DNA from: Sceloporus undulatus | Lineage: Eukaryota > Chordata > Lepidosauria > Squamata > Phrynosomatidae | Direction: 5' to 3' | DNA: 64,000 nt | NCBI RefSeq assembly: GCF_019175285.1 | Contig: NC_056522.1 | Location: 64,301,578 to 64,365,577 of the forward strand | Part shown: positions 54,347 through 64,000 of the stretch, in pieces | Layout: every line of letters begins with the position of its first letter | How positions within the stretch are numbered: position 1 is the stretch's first letter | The notes under the pieces: generated by a model | What the model was told of the DNA's origin: nothing | Seen by the model: the letters and a program-made list of their open reading frames with translations, nothing else | Database searches by the model: none | Translations under genes and position numbers: made by a program

Positions 54347-55173
54347 CAGTGGGCCCTTGGTATCTTGTTGGGATTTGGTTCCAGGCCCCTTGTGGCACCA
54401 AAATCCATGGTGTCATGGGACAAGAGTGGCAGGACTGGGACTTGGAGGAAGAGGCTGAGGAAGGGATCCAGGCCAGTCTTCCAGACAGGGAACAGCCTGC
54501 AGCCCTCCCTGTTGCAGAGCTTCAGCCAGCTGATCCTGTGGAATTGCAGCCTCAGCCAGCAGGACAAGGGCAAGACTCACCTGCTGATGAGATAGAGGAC
54601 ACAGCTGGGGTCTTACATCTAATCAAGCAAGGGGAACAAAAGGATCCAACAAAAAATAGAACTAAGACACTCAGCCAGTCCAGTCCGCAGGTTAAGCAGC
54701 AAGCAAGCGAGCTCTGATTAGAACCAGCTGGTGTCAGGCTTTTCAAGAGCTAAGTTTGCTTAAGAGTTGCTGGAAGAAATTTATCTGTTTCCTGGCCAGC
54801 ATTCCTGTTACTTGTTCTCTAACGTCTGCATTTCCTATTTCGGACTTTCTTGACCCTCGGACCATGTTGATTACTGTTGCCTCCCTTGACTTGGACTTCT
54901 TGACCAATGCCTTTCTCTTAACATACTCTCACAGGCAAGACTTTTTGTCTGCTTGTGATTAGCTGCCTCTGGCTGCATCAGTCGGAGGCCAGCCTGTGTG
55001 CGTGTTTGGTGAACCAGGACACATGGATACTCAAGTCTCATTATATACAATGGTGTAATAAAATGGTGTCCCTTATATGAAATGGTAAAATCAAGGTTTG
55101 CTTTGGGGATTTTTAAAAAATATATATTTTTAAGCTGTGGATGGTCAAATATATAGTATTAGAGGGCTGACTG
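54347..55173. mobile_element. Tigger/mariner-like MITE split by a solo LTR
   Basis: Left end CAGTGGGCCCTTGGTATCTT and right end GAGGGCTGACTG, flanked by TA (54345-54346, 55174-55175). The two halves, 54347-54410 and 55022-55173, join up as one known element type (...CCAAAATCCATGG + ATACTCAAGTCTCATTATAT...). The insert is the LTR below. Confidence 0.8.
54411..55021 (+). mobile_element. Solo LTR (fossil) with 5-bp target duplication
   Basis: 611 bp, starting TGTCATGG and ending AGGACA (TG...CA ends), flanked by CATGG at 54406-54410 and 55022-55026. No internal region remains, so it is a solo LTR. The 5-bp duplication fits Gypsy-type or retroviral LTRs; family not determined. The exact duplication suggests moderate age. 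A frame of 122 codons that starts in the MITE and crosses it is not a gene. Orientation is tentative. Confidence 0.75.
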
Positions 55174-55279
55174 TACTACAGTTTAGAACTTACAGTTCAT
55201 GACTTTATTTCATTAGTCCCTGTAGGTAAATATTATGTGAAGAAAAACTCTCATACATGTTAAACTCTCATACATATTC

Positions 55280-55920
55280 ATACAATCTAGAGCCATACAT
55301 ACTAGAGTCCCAGGTTTCAGATGGAGAGGAGGCGGCAGATTGCCAGGAATCTGAAGCTCCTGTAGGGTCTTTCTGTGGCTGTAGAGCTGGGGCAGAGAGA
55401 GACCCTACTCCCCAGCAAGAGGTTGCAGATGCTGATTGACCCACTGCCATCATTCATGGAGTAACAAAGAGACCAAAGAGATTGCATTGTTCCCAGAGTT
55501 TGTTAAGTTGGGGACAGTGACCTAATTAGACACCTGGTATTTTGGAGACAGCTGCTCATAAATCTCCCTAGCGTCTCTGTTACTTACAACCATCTTATCT
55601 GGGTAAATGACAGTATTCTTGGCATTTAGCATTTGTGTTTTCTTGACCACTGACTGGCTATGGTTTTATGACTCTTTTTTTAAAAAAAATTATTTCTGGC
55701 TGACCCTTTATCTGGACTACTGACTTGCTGAACAACTCCTGGACTGCTCTCTTGCTTCTCCCTTCATCCTGCTGGATACCCTGTGAATGACCTGCACTAA
55801 ATTAATTACTTGACAGCTCTTGTATTCCAGATGGATAGAATACAAGAGCTGTTGATTCCTGGGATGCTTGCTGACTCGAACATAAGATATCTGCACTTCT
55901 TATTGTCTTTTCTTTGAAAT
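55280..55920. repeat. Possible further LTR-like segment
   Basis: Composition and order of blocks (Glu/Ala-rich frame, then T-rich part with repeated TTGACC/GGACTACTGAC phrases) resemble the solo LTR at 54411-55021. No terminal duplication found. Confidence 0.25.
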
Positions 55921-56174
55921 TCACGCTGATATAAGAAATAAATAAGAAATAAATACTTATATAGAATTATATTAGAACTCTTTTGGTTAGATTATTGTCT
56001 CACAATACTTTCAGCAGTGATTCTAACATTTAGCAGGATTCATTGTTTTAATCTATCTACATCATAGATCTTTACCATCAATATAATATTAGCATTAACC
56101 TTCAAATTGCAATGGCTTCTATAGGGTGCTACTTCTGTACATTATATTTAATACTATTATTATTGCCAGTAGTA

Positions 56175-56395
56175 CAGTGCACCCTTTCTGCTCGCGGGGA
56201 TCTGTTCCGGACACCCCCCTCCCCCATGTAAAGAAAAAATGTGTGTATTCAAGCTCCATTAGAAGTAATGGGGCTCATGCCTGTAGTGCGTGCCCCATTA
56301 CTTCTTCCAGGTGCGCCAAGGCTTCTTCCAGCGCAGGCTTCCAGGATATGGTGGAAGCCGTGTATGGCACACCCACTTATAATGCGGGCGCACTG
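56175..56395. mobile_element. Mariner-like MITE (CAGTGCACCC family)
   Basis: Left end CAGTGCACCCTTTCTGCTCG, right end AATGCGGGCGCACTG (inverted), flanked by TA (56173-56174, 56396-56397). Confidence 0.7.
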
Positions 56396-56397
56396 TA

Positions 56398-56469
56398 TTT
56401 GTTTTCCAAAATGGTGAAAGCTTTACCATTCAGTTGTGTTCTGCTTTTTTTCTACTGACCTTTTTTTTA

Positions 56470-56500
<31 letters not shown>

Positions 56501-57040
56501 CTATATAATAGTGTTTTAAGGGAGTTACTGGGTTTCCCTTTATAGCAGATAATTTATCAAGCTTTAATTGATGCGTCCAGGCAGTGTCCTAGAAGGCACT
56601 TTGCTTAGCATACAACATAAAGTTGCTCTCTGTGATCATTGATACTTTTAGTAAGCAAAGGACATATCTAAACACGTCTATAGTGTGTGCATATTTTAAA
56701 TACTGTACTGTAAGGCTCATTTGTATTGAAGTATTAGGGAGTAAATATATGTAAAAATAAGTGGGTAAGTTCTGGTATGTTTCAGAAAAACCTCTCCTTC
56801 AAAAATATGAATTAATTCTAAGAGATTTCGGAACAATCAGTTATGATGGAAAGATTTTGTTCAAAAATATCAGAACCATTCTGTCAAATAGAGATTCTTT
56901 TTGTTGAAACAACTTGCAGTGGATTCTCATGTTTGTTTTTCAGGATAGGTGTGTGTGTGTGGGGGGGGTGAGTTGGGGATTGTGCTAAGATGGTTGATGT
57001 TTCTGTTTTGCACTTTGTGCATACAAACAAACAAAAACAA
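56398..57040. other. CEP170 intron, (AAT)n at 56471-56500
   Basis: A (AAT)n microsatellite; otherwise nothing recognised. Confidence 0.5.
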
Positions 57041-57044
57041 GCTT

Positions 57045-57268
57045 CATTTATATACAGTACCGCTTCATACCACCTAAGCAGTGTCTAAGCAGTTTACAAC
57101 TGTAAGCTAATTTGCCCCCAACAATCTGGGTACTCATTTTAGCGACCTTGGAAGGATGCAAGCCTGAGTCAAGCTTGAGCCCTTTTGCTGGTCTTGAACT
57201 CGCAACCTTGTGGTTTTGAGTGGGTGGCTGCAGTACAGGCATTTAACCACTGCTCCACCAGAGCTCCT
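57045..57268 (-). mobile_element. tRNA-derived SINE (ACA-SINE type)
   Basis: On the minus strand: GGAGCTCTGGTGGAGCAGTG (box A region), GGTTGCGAGTTCAAGACC (box B), then GCTCAAGCTTGACTCAGGCT, CTAAAATGAGTACCCAGATT and an end TATATAAATGAA. This is the body of the SINE common in anole genomes. Box B is intact; the tail is short. Confidence 0.8.
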
Positions 57269-57570
57269 ATAAACTATAGTTCCCACATATGGTATACAGG
57301 TGCATTTTTTCCACCTGCATGTGAAATACAATGTTTGTGAAGCAATCCTTTCAGCTGATGTAGAATCTGCAATTCCTGGTCGATTGAGACTGATACATGT
57401 TCGGTACATGTACATGTACCAGTGGATTATACAAGTTGTGCATCCCTTATCTGAAATGGTTTGGACCAGAAGCATTTCAGATTTGAAGCTTTTTAAAGTT
57501 TTGTAATATTTACATATACATAATGAGATCTTGGAGATGGGACCTACATTTAAACACAAAATCTATTTAT

Positions 57571-57934
57571 GGGGTGAAGCAGACCGCCTCTTTATGCCAA
57601 TCTGGAGATAGCGTCTGAGTGTGGTGTTTAGACATTGCATGCTCTGATGCCACCCCCAAGCTGGTGTCACGCCACCCACCCACCCACACGACTGGCAGCT
57701 TTGTGGCGCTCCAGTGGTGCAGCGTTTATATGCCGCACATCGCAGGACTGCTGAAAAGCCATGGGGGGAGAGAAGATGGCTCTTTTCCAGCGCAAAAAGG
57801 AACGGCATTTTGCCACTTCTTTTGTGTCAGAAAAAAGCTGGAGTGGGGCTGCGGCGTGCAGTTGCCACGGCATCCACCTGGCTTTTTCAGGGGCAGTGTC
57901 ACACCATTCCTTCAGGGCAGTCTATTTCACCCCT
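57571..57934. mobile_element. Harbinger-like MITE, subfamily D
   Basis: Left end GGGGTGAAGCAGACCGCC, right end GGGCAGTCTATTTCACCCC (inverted). The body shares CTTTTTCAGGGGCAGTGTCA with 2530-2778. Target duplication not clear (TAT/TGT). Confidence 0.7.
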
Positions 57935-58227
57935 GTGTTTCATGTACACATTATACACATAGACTGAAGGTAATTTTACAATATTTTAAATAATTTTGTG
58001 CATGAAACAGAGTTGAAACAAGGCTTCTGTCTTGTGAACGAATAAGCAGAAGTGCCACAGCCGCATCCTTCAAGCATCATATCGGTGTGCAAAAAGTTTT
58101 GAATGTTAGAGCATTTCATAATTTTAGATAAGGGATACACAATCTGTATATGTTTCACTGAGAGCTTCAAGAACTGAAGATAAAAAATAATATAATTTTT
58201 TTTCTTTCTGTCTCTGTCATACTGCAG

Positions 58228-59062
<835 letters not shown>

Positions 59063-59283
59063 GGGCCTGAACAGACAGGCCAAAGCTGCTTTGGGCCACT
59101 TTGGAGGTATGCAGTTTAAATGACACATGCATCTTAAGAGGCCAGAAGCTGTACCAAAGCTGCGCTTCAGTCCTTAGGACTGGAGCATGGTTTTGGCGCA
59201 GCTTCTAGACTCTTAGGATGCATGCATCATTTATCATACCTCCAAAGTGATCTGAAGCAGCTTTATTTTGGCCTGTCGGGCCC
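59063..59283. mobile_element. Harbinger-like MITE, subfamily A (diverged)
   Basis: Left end GGGCCTGAACAGACAGGCC, right end GGCCTGTCGGGCCC, flanked by CTA and TTA. The body (CCACTTTGGAGGTATGC, CTTAGGATGCATGCATCAT) matches 4387-4619 and 35394-35626. Confidence 0.75.
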
Positions 59284-59744
59284 TTAGTGCAGTGCTTTCA
59301 AAAATTTGTTACAGTACTCTTCTCCAAAGTAATGAGTAAAAGACAGTTGCACAAAGTAATATTTAGTAGCGGATTTCAGGAGATTAACTATAGTTCTCAT
59401 AACAAGAACATTTGGGATTTTTGGCACTATGGAGACTCGTGTATTTTTGTGGCATGAACATTTTTGACAAAGGGTTCTTTTGAGACCCTTTGGACTAGAT
59501 CTCTAGCCCTCAGAATCCAGGGCCACAAATCTCATTGTTCTCAAGGTGCCATAAAACTCTTTGTCACATATCTAGTTAAATGTCTTGTTATTATCTTAGA
59601 TCTAAGAGACTTTTTAAAAAACAAATAGTACAGTAATGACATTATAGTGTTGTTGACGCAGCATAGAATTGCTTTGCATTGACTTTATAATTCACTTCAT
59701 CACACTGTTGATGCATGTTTAACTTGTGGTAAGATCCCCTATTC

Positions 59745-60048
59745 CTGTGGTGGCGAAGCTATTGCACATGTACCCTCTCTGGCACACAGTGCCATTTCTG
59801 AGGGCACATGGAGAGATGGGAGGGTCAGAGAACATCAGGAACAGTCACACGCCTATTCCTCATCTTTCCCCACCCTCCCATGCTTTCAGCTGTCTCTGGG
59901 GAAGTCCTGCTCCCAGAAGTCCCAGCCCTGGAAGGCAGAAGTCTTGCCTCCAGGTGGCAGAAGTCCCCCCCCCCCGGCACCGGGTAATACCCAGTGCAGG
60001 AATGCCTTTGAGTTTCAGCACTTGGTCTCTAAAGGTTCACCATCACTG
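59745..60048. mobile_element. hAT-like MITE (GTGGTGGCGAA family)
   Basis: Left end CTGTGGTGGCGAAGCTATTG, right end GGTTCACCATCACTG (inverted), with 8-bp flanks CCCTATTC and CCCTATCC (7 of 8 equal). Confidence 0.65.
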
Positions 60049-60394
60049 CCCTATCCTTTTCATACATACTGCTATTGTTCTTTTTAGCTCCTGAAGACAG
60101 AGTATTAATTCTGAAATATGTGGAGCAATTAATAAGAAATGGTTAAAGGCTTTCCATTTTTGGTCCAGCATCAGATTTTTTTTCCTCATCCTTTTTGCTT
60201 GCACTCTTCATTCATACAAATAATTGAATTTTTCCAGACCAATACAGTATGTGTGTATTGCTGCTGTTCTGATATATTTCTTTAAAGAATAAGAAGGTAT
60301 TTTACAGTGAAACTTAATCATCTAAGTATATCTACACACCTGATTATATTTTCATTTAAAAATGGAAGTATCTAGAAGAAACTATGTATAATTT

Positions 60395-61171
60395 TGTAAT
60401 AATACTAATAATAATATAATAAAATTTTATTTATATACCGCGTTTCCATTGATCAAAGCGGTTTAACAGCATATATAACATACAATATAAATATTAAAAC
60501 ATGAATATATTAAAAATCCCCCCCTATACAAATAACAAAACCATATCTCATGCCAGCTCAGCAGTGCTATCAGGAGGGGAGGGAGGGCGTACAGAAGTCA
60601 GGAGTCAGGGGTATGCCTGCTCGAAAAAGTGTGTTTTCAGCCCCTTCTTAAATTGGTCTAAGGAGGTGGCCAAGCGGAGCTCGCCGGGGAGCGAGTTCCA
60701 GAGCTTGGGGGCCGAAATAGAAAAGGCCTTCCTGGTGGTGGTAGCCAATCTAGCCTCCAGAACTCTTACCATTTGCTTCCCGGCTGATCTGAGTGTGCGG
60801 GGCGGATTATATGGAGAGAGGCGGTCCTCCAAGTACCCTGGGCCCAAGCCATTTAGGGCTTTATAGGTAATAACCAACACCTTGTATTGTGCCCGGAAGC
60901 GAATAGGCAGTCAATGAAGGTCTTTTAAGACCGGTGTTATGTGACTAGTCCTAGATGTATTAGTGACCAGTCTAGCCGCCGTATTCTGCACCAATTGCAG
61001 CTTCTGGATATGGTACAAGGGTTGCCCCATGTAGAGCGCATTGCAGAAATCCAAACGAGAGGTTACCAGAGCATGTACTACTGTTTCAAGGTCCCCCCGG
61101 CTCAGGTAGGGACGCAGCTGGCGTATCAGCCGAAGCTGATAACAGGTGCTCCTGACCATCGCATCCACCTG
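60395..61171 (-). mobile_element. L2 LINE 3' part
   Basis: On the minus strand: TCYQLRLIRQLRPYLSRGDL, VHALVTSRLDFCNALYMGQP, LYHIQKLQLVQNTAARLVTN, then MLVITYKALNGLGPGYLEDR, LSPYNPPRTLRS and AFSISAPKLWNSLPGELRLA: the C-terminal part of L2 RT. The reading frame is intact over about 250 codons except for one TGA (the Trp of the LKDLHW motif). The (AATAAT)n tail at about 60400-60420 ends it. 5'-truncated. The youngest-looking L2 in the window. Confidence 0.92.
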
Positions 61172-61311
61172 TGAAGTTTTATATGTGCTGCTTTTTAATT
61201 TAACAAAATGATTCAGTTTATTGTCCTGTGATGATTACCTGAATTTTTATCGGAAAGGTAAAAATTAAATTCTTTTAAAAAATTATACTGCTATTCTACC
61301 TCAGTTACTTA

Positions 61312-61605
61312 GGGGCGAAACAAACCAGCTCTAAATGCTGGCTTCCTGGCAGCTTGGAGGCATGGTGTTTAGATGACGAATGCCCCCAAGATGCCTGGAA
61401 ACTATCTGGCTGCCCAGACGTGGGCTGGCTTCTGGGTGCTCTGGCAGCGTGGTGTTTACACTGCAGGAGTGCCATAAAGCCATGGCGGGGTGGGAAAATC
61501 CTACTTTTTTTGCTGGCTCAAAAAGGAGTGACAGTTGCTGCGACCCCAGCATGGCTTTCTCAGGGTTGGCTTCAAGCCGCCCCTTTGGGCGGTCTGTTTC
61601 ACCCT
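61312..61605. mobile_element. Harbinger-like MITE, subfamily D
   Basis: Left end GGGGCGAAACAAACCAGC, right end GGCGGTCTGTTTCACCCT (inverted), flanked by TTA (61309-61311, 61606-61608). Confidence 0.78.
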
Positions 61606-61923
61606 TTAGTTAGGTATATGCAACTAGGTCATGTCTTCTGACCTGCCGCTCTCCTAAACCCAGTTTAACAGCAGCAACCACATTGTGTGATGGAGGTCTG
61701 TTCAGCTGCTGGTTGCAGTGCAAGGAATGAACCCTGGACTCCTGTTAACCATTTAGCCATAATGCTAACAAGAACCTCTATACCCATATACCAGGTGGCA
61801 GAGGCCCAACTAAGTACATAGTCCTAACTTTTTTCTAATACTGTCACGATCATGTCCTGGAAATGCCTGATATTTTTGAATTGTTAAGCATTTATTTCCT
61901 GTTTGCTACTGTAAACACATTAA

Positions 61924-62079
<156 letters not shown>

Positions 62080-62314
62080 TAATTTGTATAACTTAGAGGA
62101 TTCTAAAGAAATAATTATCATAACTGTATTAAATATATTTGATAGAAGAAAAGGTAAGAAATACATCTAAAGAAATGACTTCTTGAAATGTGATCTGAAA
62201 ATGTTAGTGAGGGAGTTTTTAAAAAAAACATGTTAAGGCTGTCTGAGAGCAACTTGTTTGCTTTTCTAAATACATAAATAATAAAAATGGAAGTTTTGGA
62301 TGGAAGCTCTAGAA

Positions 62315-62718
62315 CAGTGGTAGGCAACCTTTTTGAGCCAGGGGCCAGGTTGCTGTCCCTCAGACAACTGGGGGGCCGAAGCCAAACAATAAATAATCAA
62401 ATAATTTTTTAAAAAATTAATTAAATAAATAAAACAGGACAAATGTAGGACAAAATTTTCAAATGGAGGAGACATTTTTTTAAAAATGGAGGACATGCAC
62501 AAAAATTTGCTGATTTTTAAAAAATGTTAATATAAATGCATGTTTCGGAGCCTTCTATAGACAATTGCCCCCCTTGCCCGCCGCTTGCCCCCCCTTGCCC
62601 GCCTCCTCCTGATAGGCCAAAGGCTCCGACGGCAATCGGCGGCAGGACTGGGCTGGGGCCGGTCCCAAGGCCTTGCCGGGCCGCATCCGGCCTGCGGGCC
62701 GCAGGTTGCCTACCCCTG
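62315..62718. mobile_element. hAT-like MITE, copy 3 (inside DIRS fossil)
   Basis: Inverted relative to copies 1 and 2: starts CAGTGGTAGGCAACC, ends GGTTGCCTACCCCTG, with a perfect 8-bp duplication CTCTAGAA at 62307-62314 and 62719-62726. Confidence 0.9.
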
Positions 62719-62940
62719 CTCTAGAAGTAATCCTGGAGCGTGTTCAAGAGGGGGATTATTTGGCATCTCTTGATTTCTGGGGAGCAATACCTCCCAGGTA
62801 CAGGAAACACCTCAGTGTTGGTTTATCTGGATGCTCTTTATCAGTACCAAGCTCTCCTGTTTTGTCTGTTTGTCTCTGGGTGTAAACCACAATAATTGTT
62901 ACATGGGCCATACATCCGAGGGACCACAGATAGTGCACAC

Positions 62941-62952
62941 ACACACACAAAG
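62941..62952. repeat. Short (AC)n run
   Basis: A short ACACAC run inside the DIRS-like fossil. Confidence 0.6.
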
Positions 62953-64000
62953 CTGTATGACCTATTGATTTCCTCAACCTCCTTCCTGAAGAGCAGGGAG
63001 GATATGTGGATCAGCATGGAATGCTTACAGTTCCATGGTTTGTGGTTAACATGGAGAAAAGTAATAAATTTTTCCAGTTCACAGATTACATCTGGGAGCT
63101 ATTATATATACCAAGGAGCACTGAGTATTTCATCCACCTGAGAGGAGGGAGAAGTTGGTGGCAATGATCACTGTCAGTCGTTCATCTATCAGTAGAATTG
63201 ATATAGCTGGCTAAACTACTGGTGCTCATGGTGGCGTGTTTATGCCACTTAGGCCAGGTTTCATGTGAGTGAACTACACCAGTGTCTACTCCCATACCAT
63301 GATAAAACAGCAGAAAAATGACAATTCTAGGTCCTACTTCCCCTAAACATCAGGCTGCCTTTGAAGTGATGGCATGCCAAGATTCTCTTTATGAGTGTGT
63401 CCATTCAGGAACCCAGGAGGATGGTGATGACTATGGACACAGTCCCAGGGGGTTGGGTGACTCACTGTGAGGGTCAGTTGGCTTAGGGACTACAGTCACA
63501 GACCAAGATCAACCCCAGTATCAATTGGTCAGGCTGTAATTTGTGCCCTGTTGAACTTTGTCCTGAGTGCAAGGCAGACATGTCTTCGTTCAGATGGACA
63601 ACAAATCTGTAGAAGCAGAAATAAATAAAGGGAGGCATTTAGTCTTGATCCCTGATGAGAGAGGGGATGCTACTCTTACAGTGGGGAGAACCTCACCTCA
63701 GAGCTGAATATCTGCGGGGTCAATGTACGTATTATCAGGAAGACTGGTTGAGGAGGGAGAGTGTGGATCCAGGAGAATGGAGTTTCAATTCTATTTCTCT
63801 TTCAGAGAGTATTTTAAAAATTTGGCATCCCATGGTTTCACCTGTTTGCTTCACAGGAAAATTGCAAACTTCACAGGTTTGTATTTAGATTTTGGACAAG
63901 GGAGTCTCTGGTCTTTGATGCTCCGATAATCCCTTTGCATAGGGTTATCTCTTACGCCTTCTTACCAATATCTCTGATTTTCTTCTTCTTCATCATCATC

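Larger units (their letters stand above)
62283..64000 (+). mobile_element. DIRS-like retroelement fossil, continues right
   Basis: Translated pieces match the RT and RNase H region of DIRS-type (tyrosine-recombinase) retroelements: VILERVQEGDYLASLDF near the left, then RNase H-like LLQWGEPHLRAEYLRGQ and WLRRESVDPGEWSFN further right. The element is broken in many places, its 5' part is missing, and a hAT-like MITE (62315-62718) sits inside. The right side runs off the window. Old. Confidence 0.75.

Noticed and set aside
54349-54717. 122-codon Glu/Gln/Pro-rich frame
   Set aside because: Starts inside a MITE and lies mostly in the solo LTR; no evidence of a gene.
57045-57268. tRNA gene
   Set aside because: Box A and B are present but the cloverleaf is not complete and the flank matches the ACA-SINE body.

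Overview
The window looks like a piece of a squamate (lizard) chromosome, most like a pleurodont iguanian such as an anole or spiny lizard. The reasons are vertebrate-type split genes, CR1, L2, L1 and RTE LINE pieces, a Penelope-like element, a tRNA-derived SINE of the anole ACA-SINE type, a 5S-rRNA-derived sequence, a DIRS fossil, and very many short palindromic DNA transposons. The species assignment is inference. No prokaryotic feature is present.

Two host genes are present, head to head. The minus strand from about 30.2 kb to the left edge carries the first ten coding exons of SDCCAG8 (430 codons, about 60% of the protein; reading phases close through all nine introns, and the rest lies beyond the left edge). 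The plus strand from about 36 kb to the right edge carries the 5' end of CEP170: a probable promoter near 36.0-36.3 kb, one or two possible untranslated exons, the start-codon exon at 58228-58372 and the next exon at 61954-62043, which together encode most of the N-terminal FHA domain. Both proteins act at the centrosome and basal body. SDCCAG8 is a coiled-coil ciliopathy protein and CEP170 is a subdistal-appendage protein. The same divergent order exists in human 1q43, so the pair looks like an old bidirectional unit. In this animal about 6 kb of mobile DNA lies between the two start regions.

Layout: 0.9-30.2 kb, SDCCAG8 exons 10 to 1, with introns full of MITEs, a 5'-truncated L1 (9.67-12.38 kb), an RTE LINE (12.86-13.72 kb), CR1 tails and a Penelope-like element (27.6-29.5 kb). 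30.2-36.0 kb, intergenic: an L2 tail, a hAT-like palindrome with an insert, an inverted pair of Penelope ends with a hammerhead-like core, and nested CR1/L1/Harbinger-like elements. 36.0-38.3 kb, CpG-rich CEP170 promoter, a tandem array with microsatellites, and a possible 5' exon. 38.3-64 kb, the first CEP170 introns, mostly without recognisable content but with LTR-like segments, a solo LTR inside a MITE, a SINE, an L2 and a DIRS fossil that runs off the right edge.

Exon borders were set by matching translated sequence to the remembered human SDCCAG8 and CEP170 proteins and by GT/AG signals with phase continuity. Mobile-element calls rest on terminal inverted repeats, target-site duplications and translated motifs; family names are from memory without a database search.
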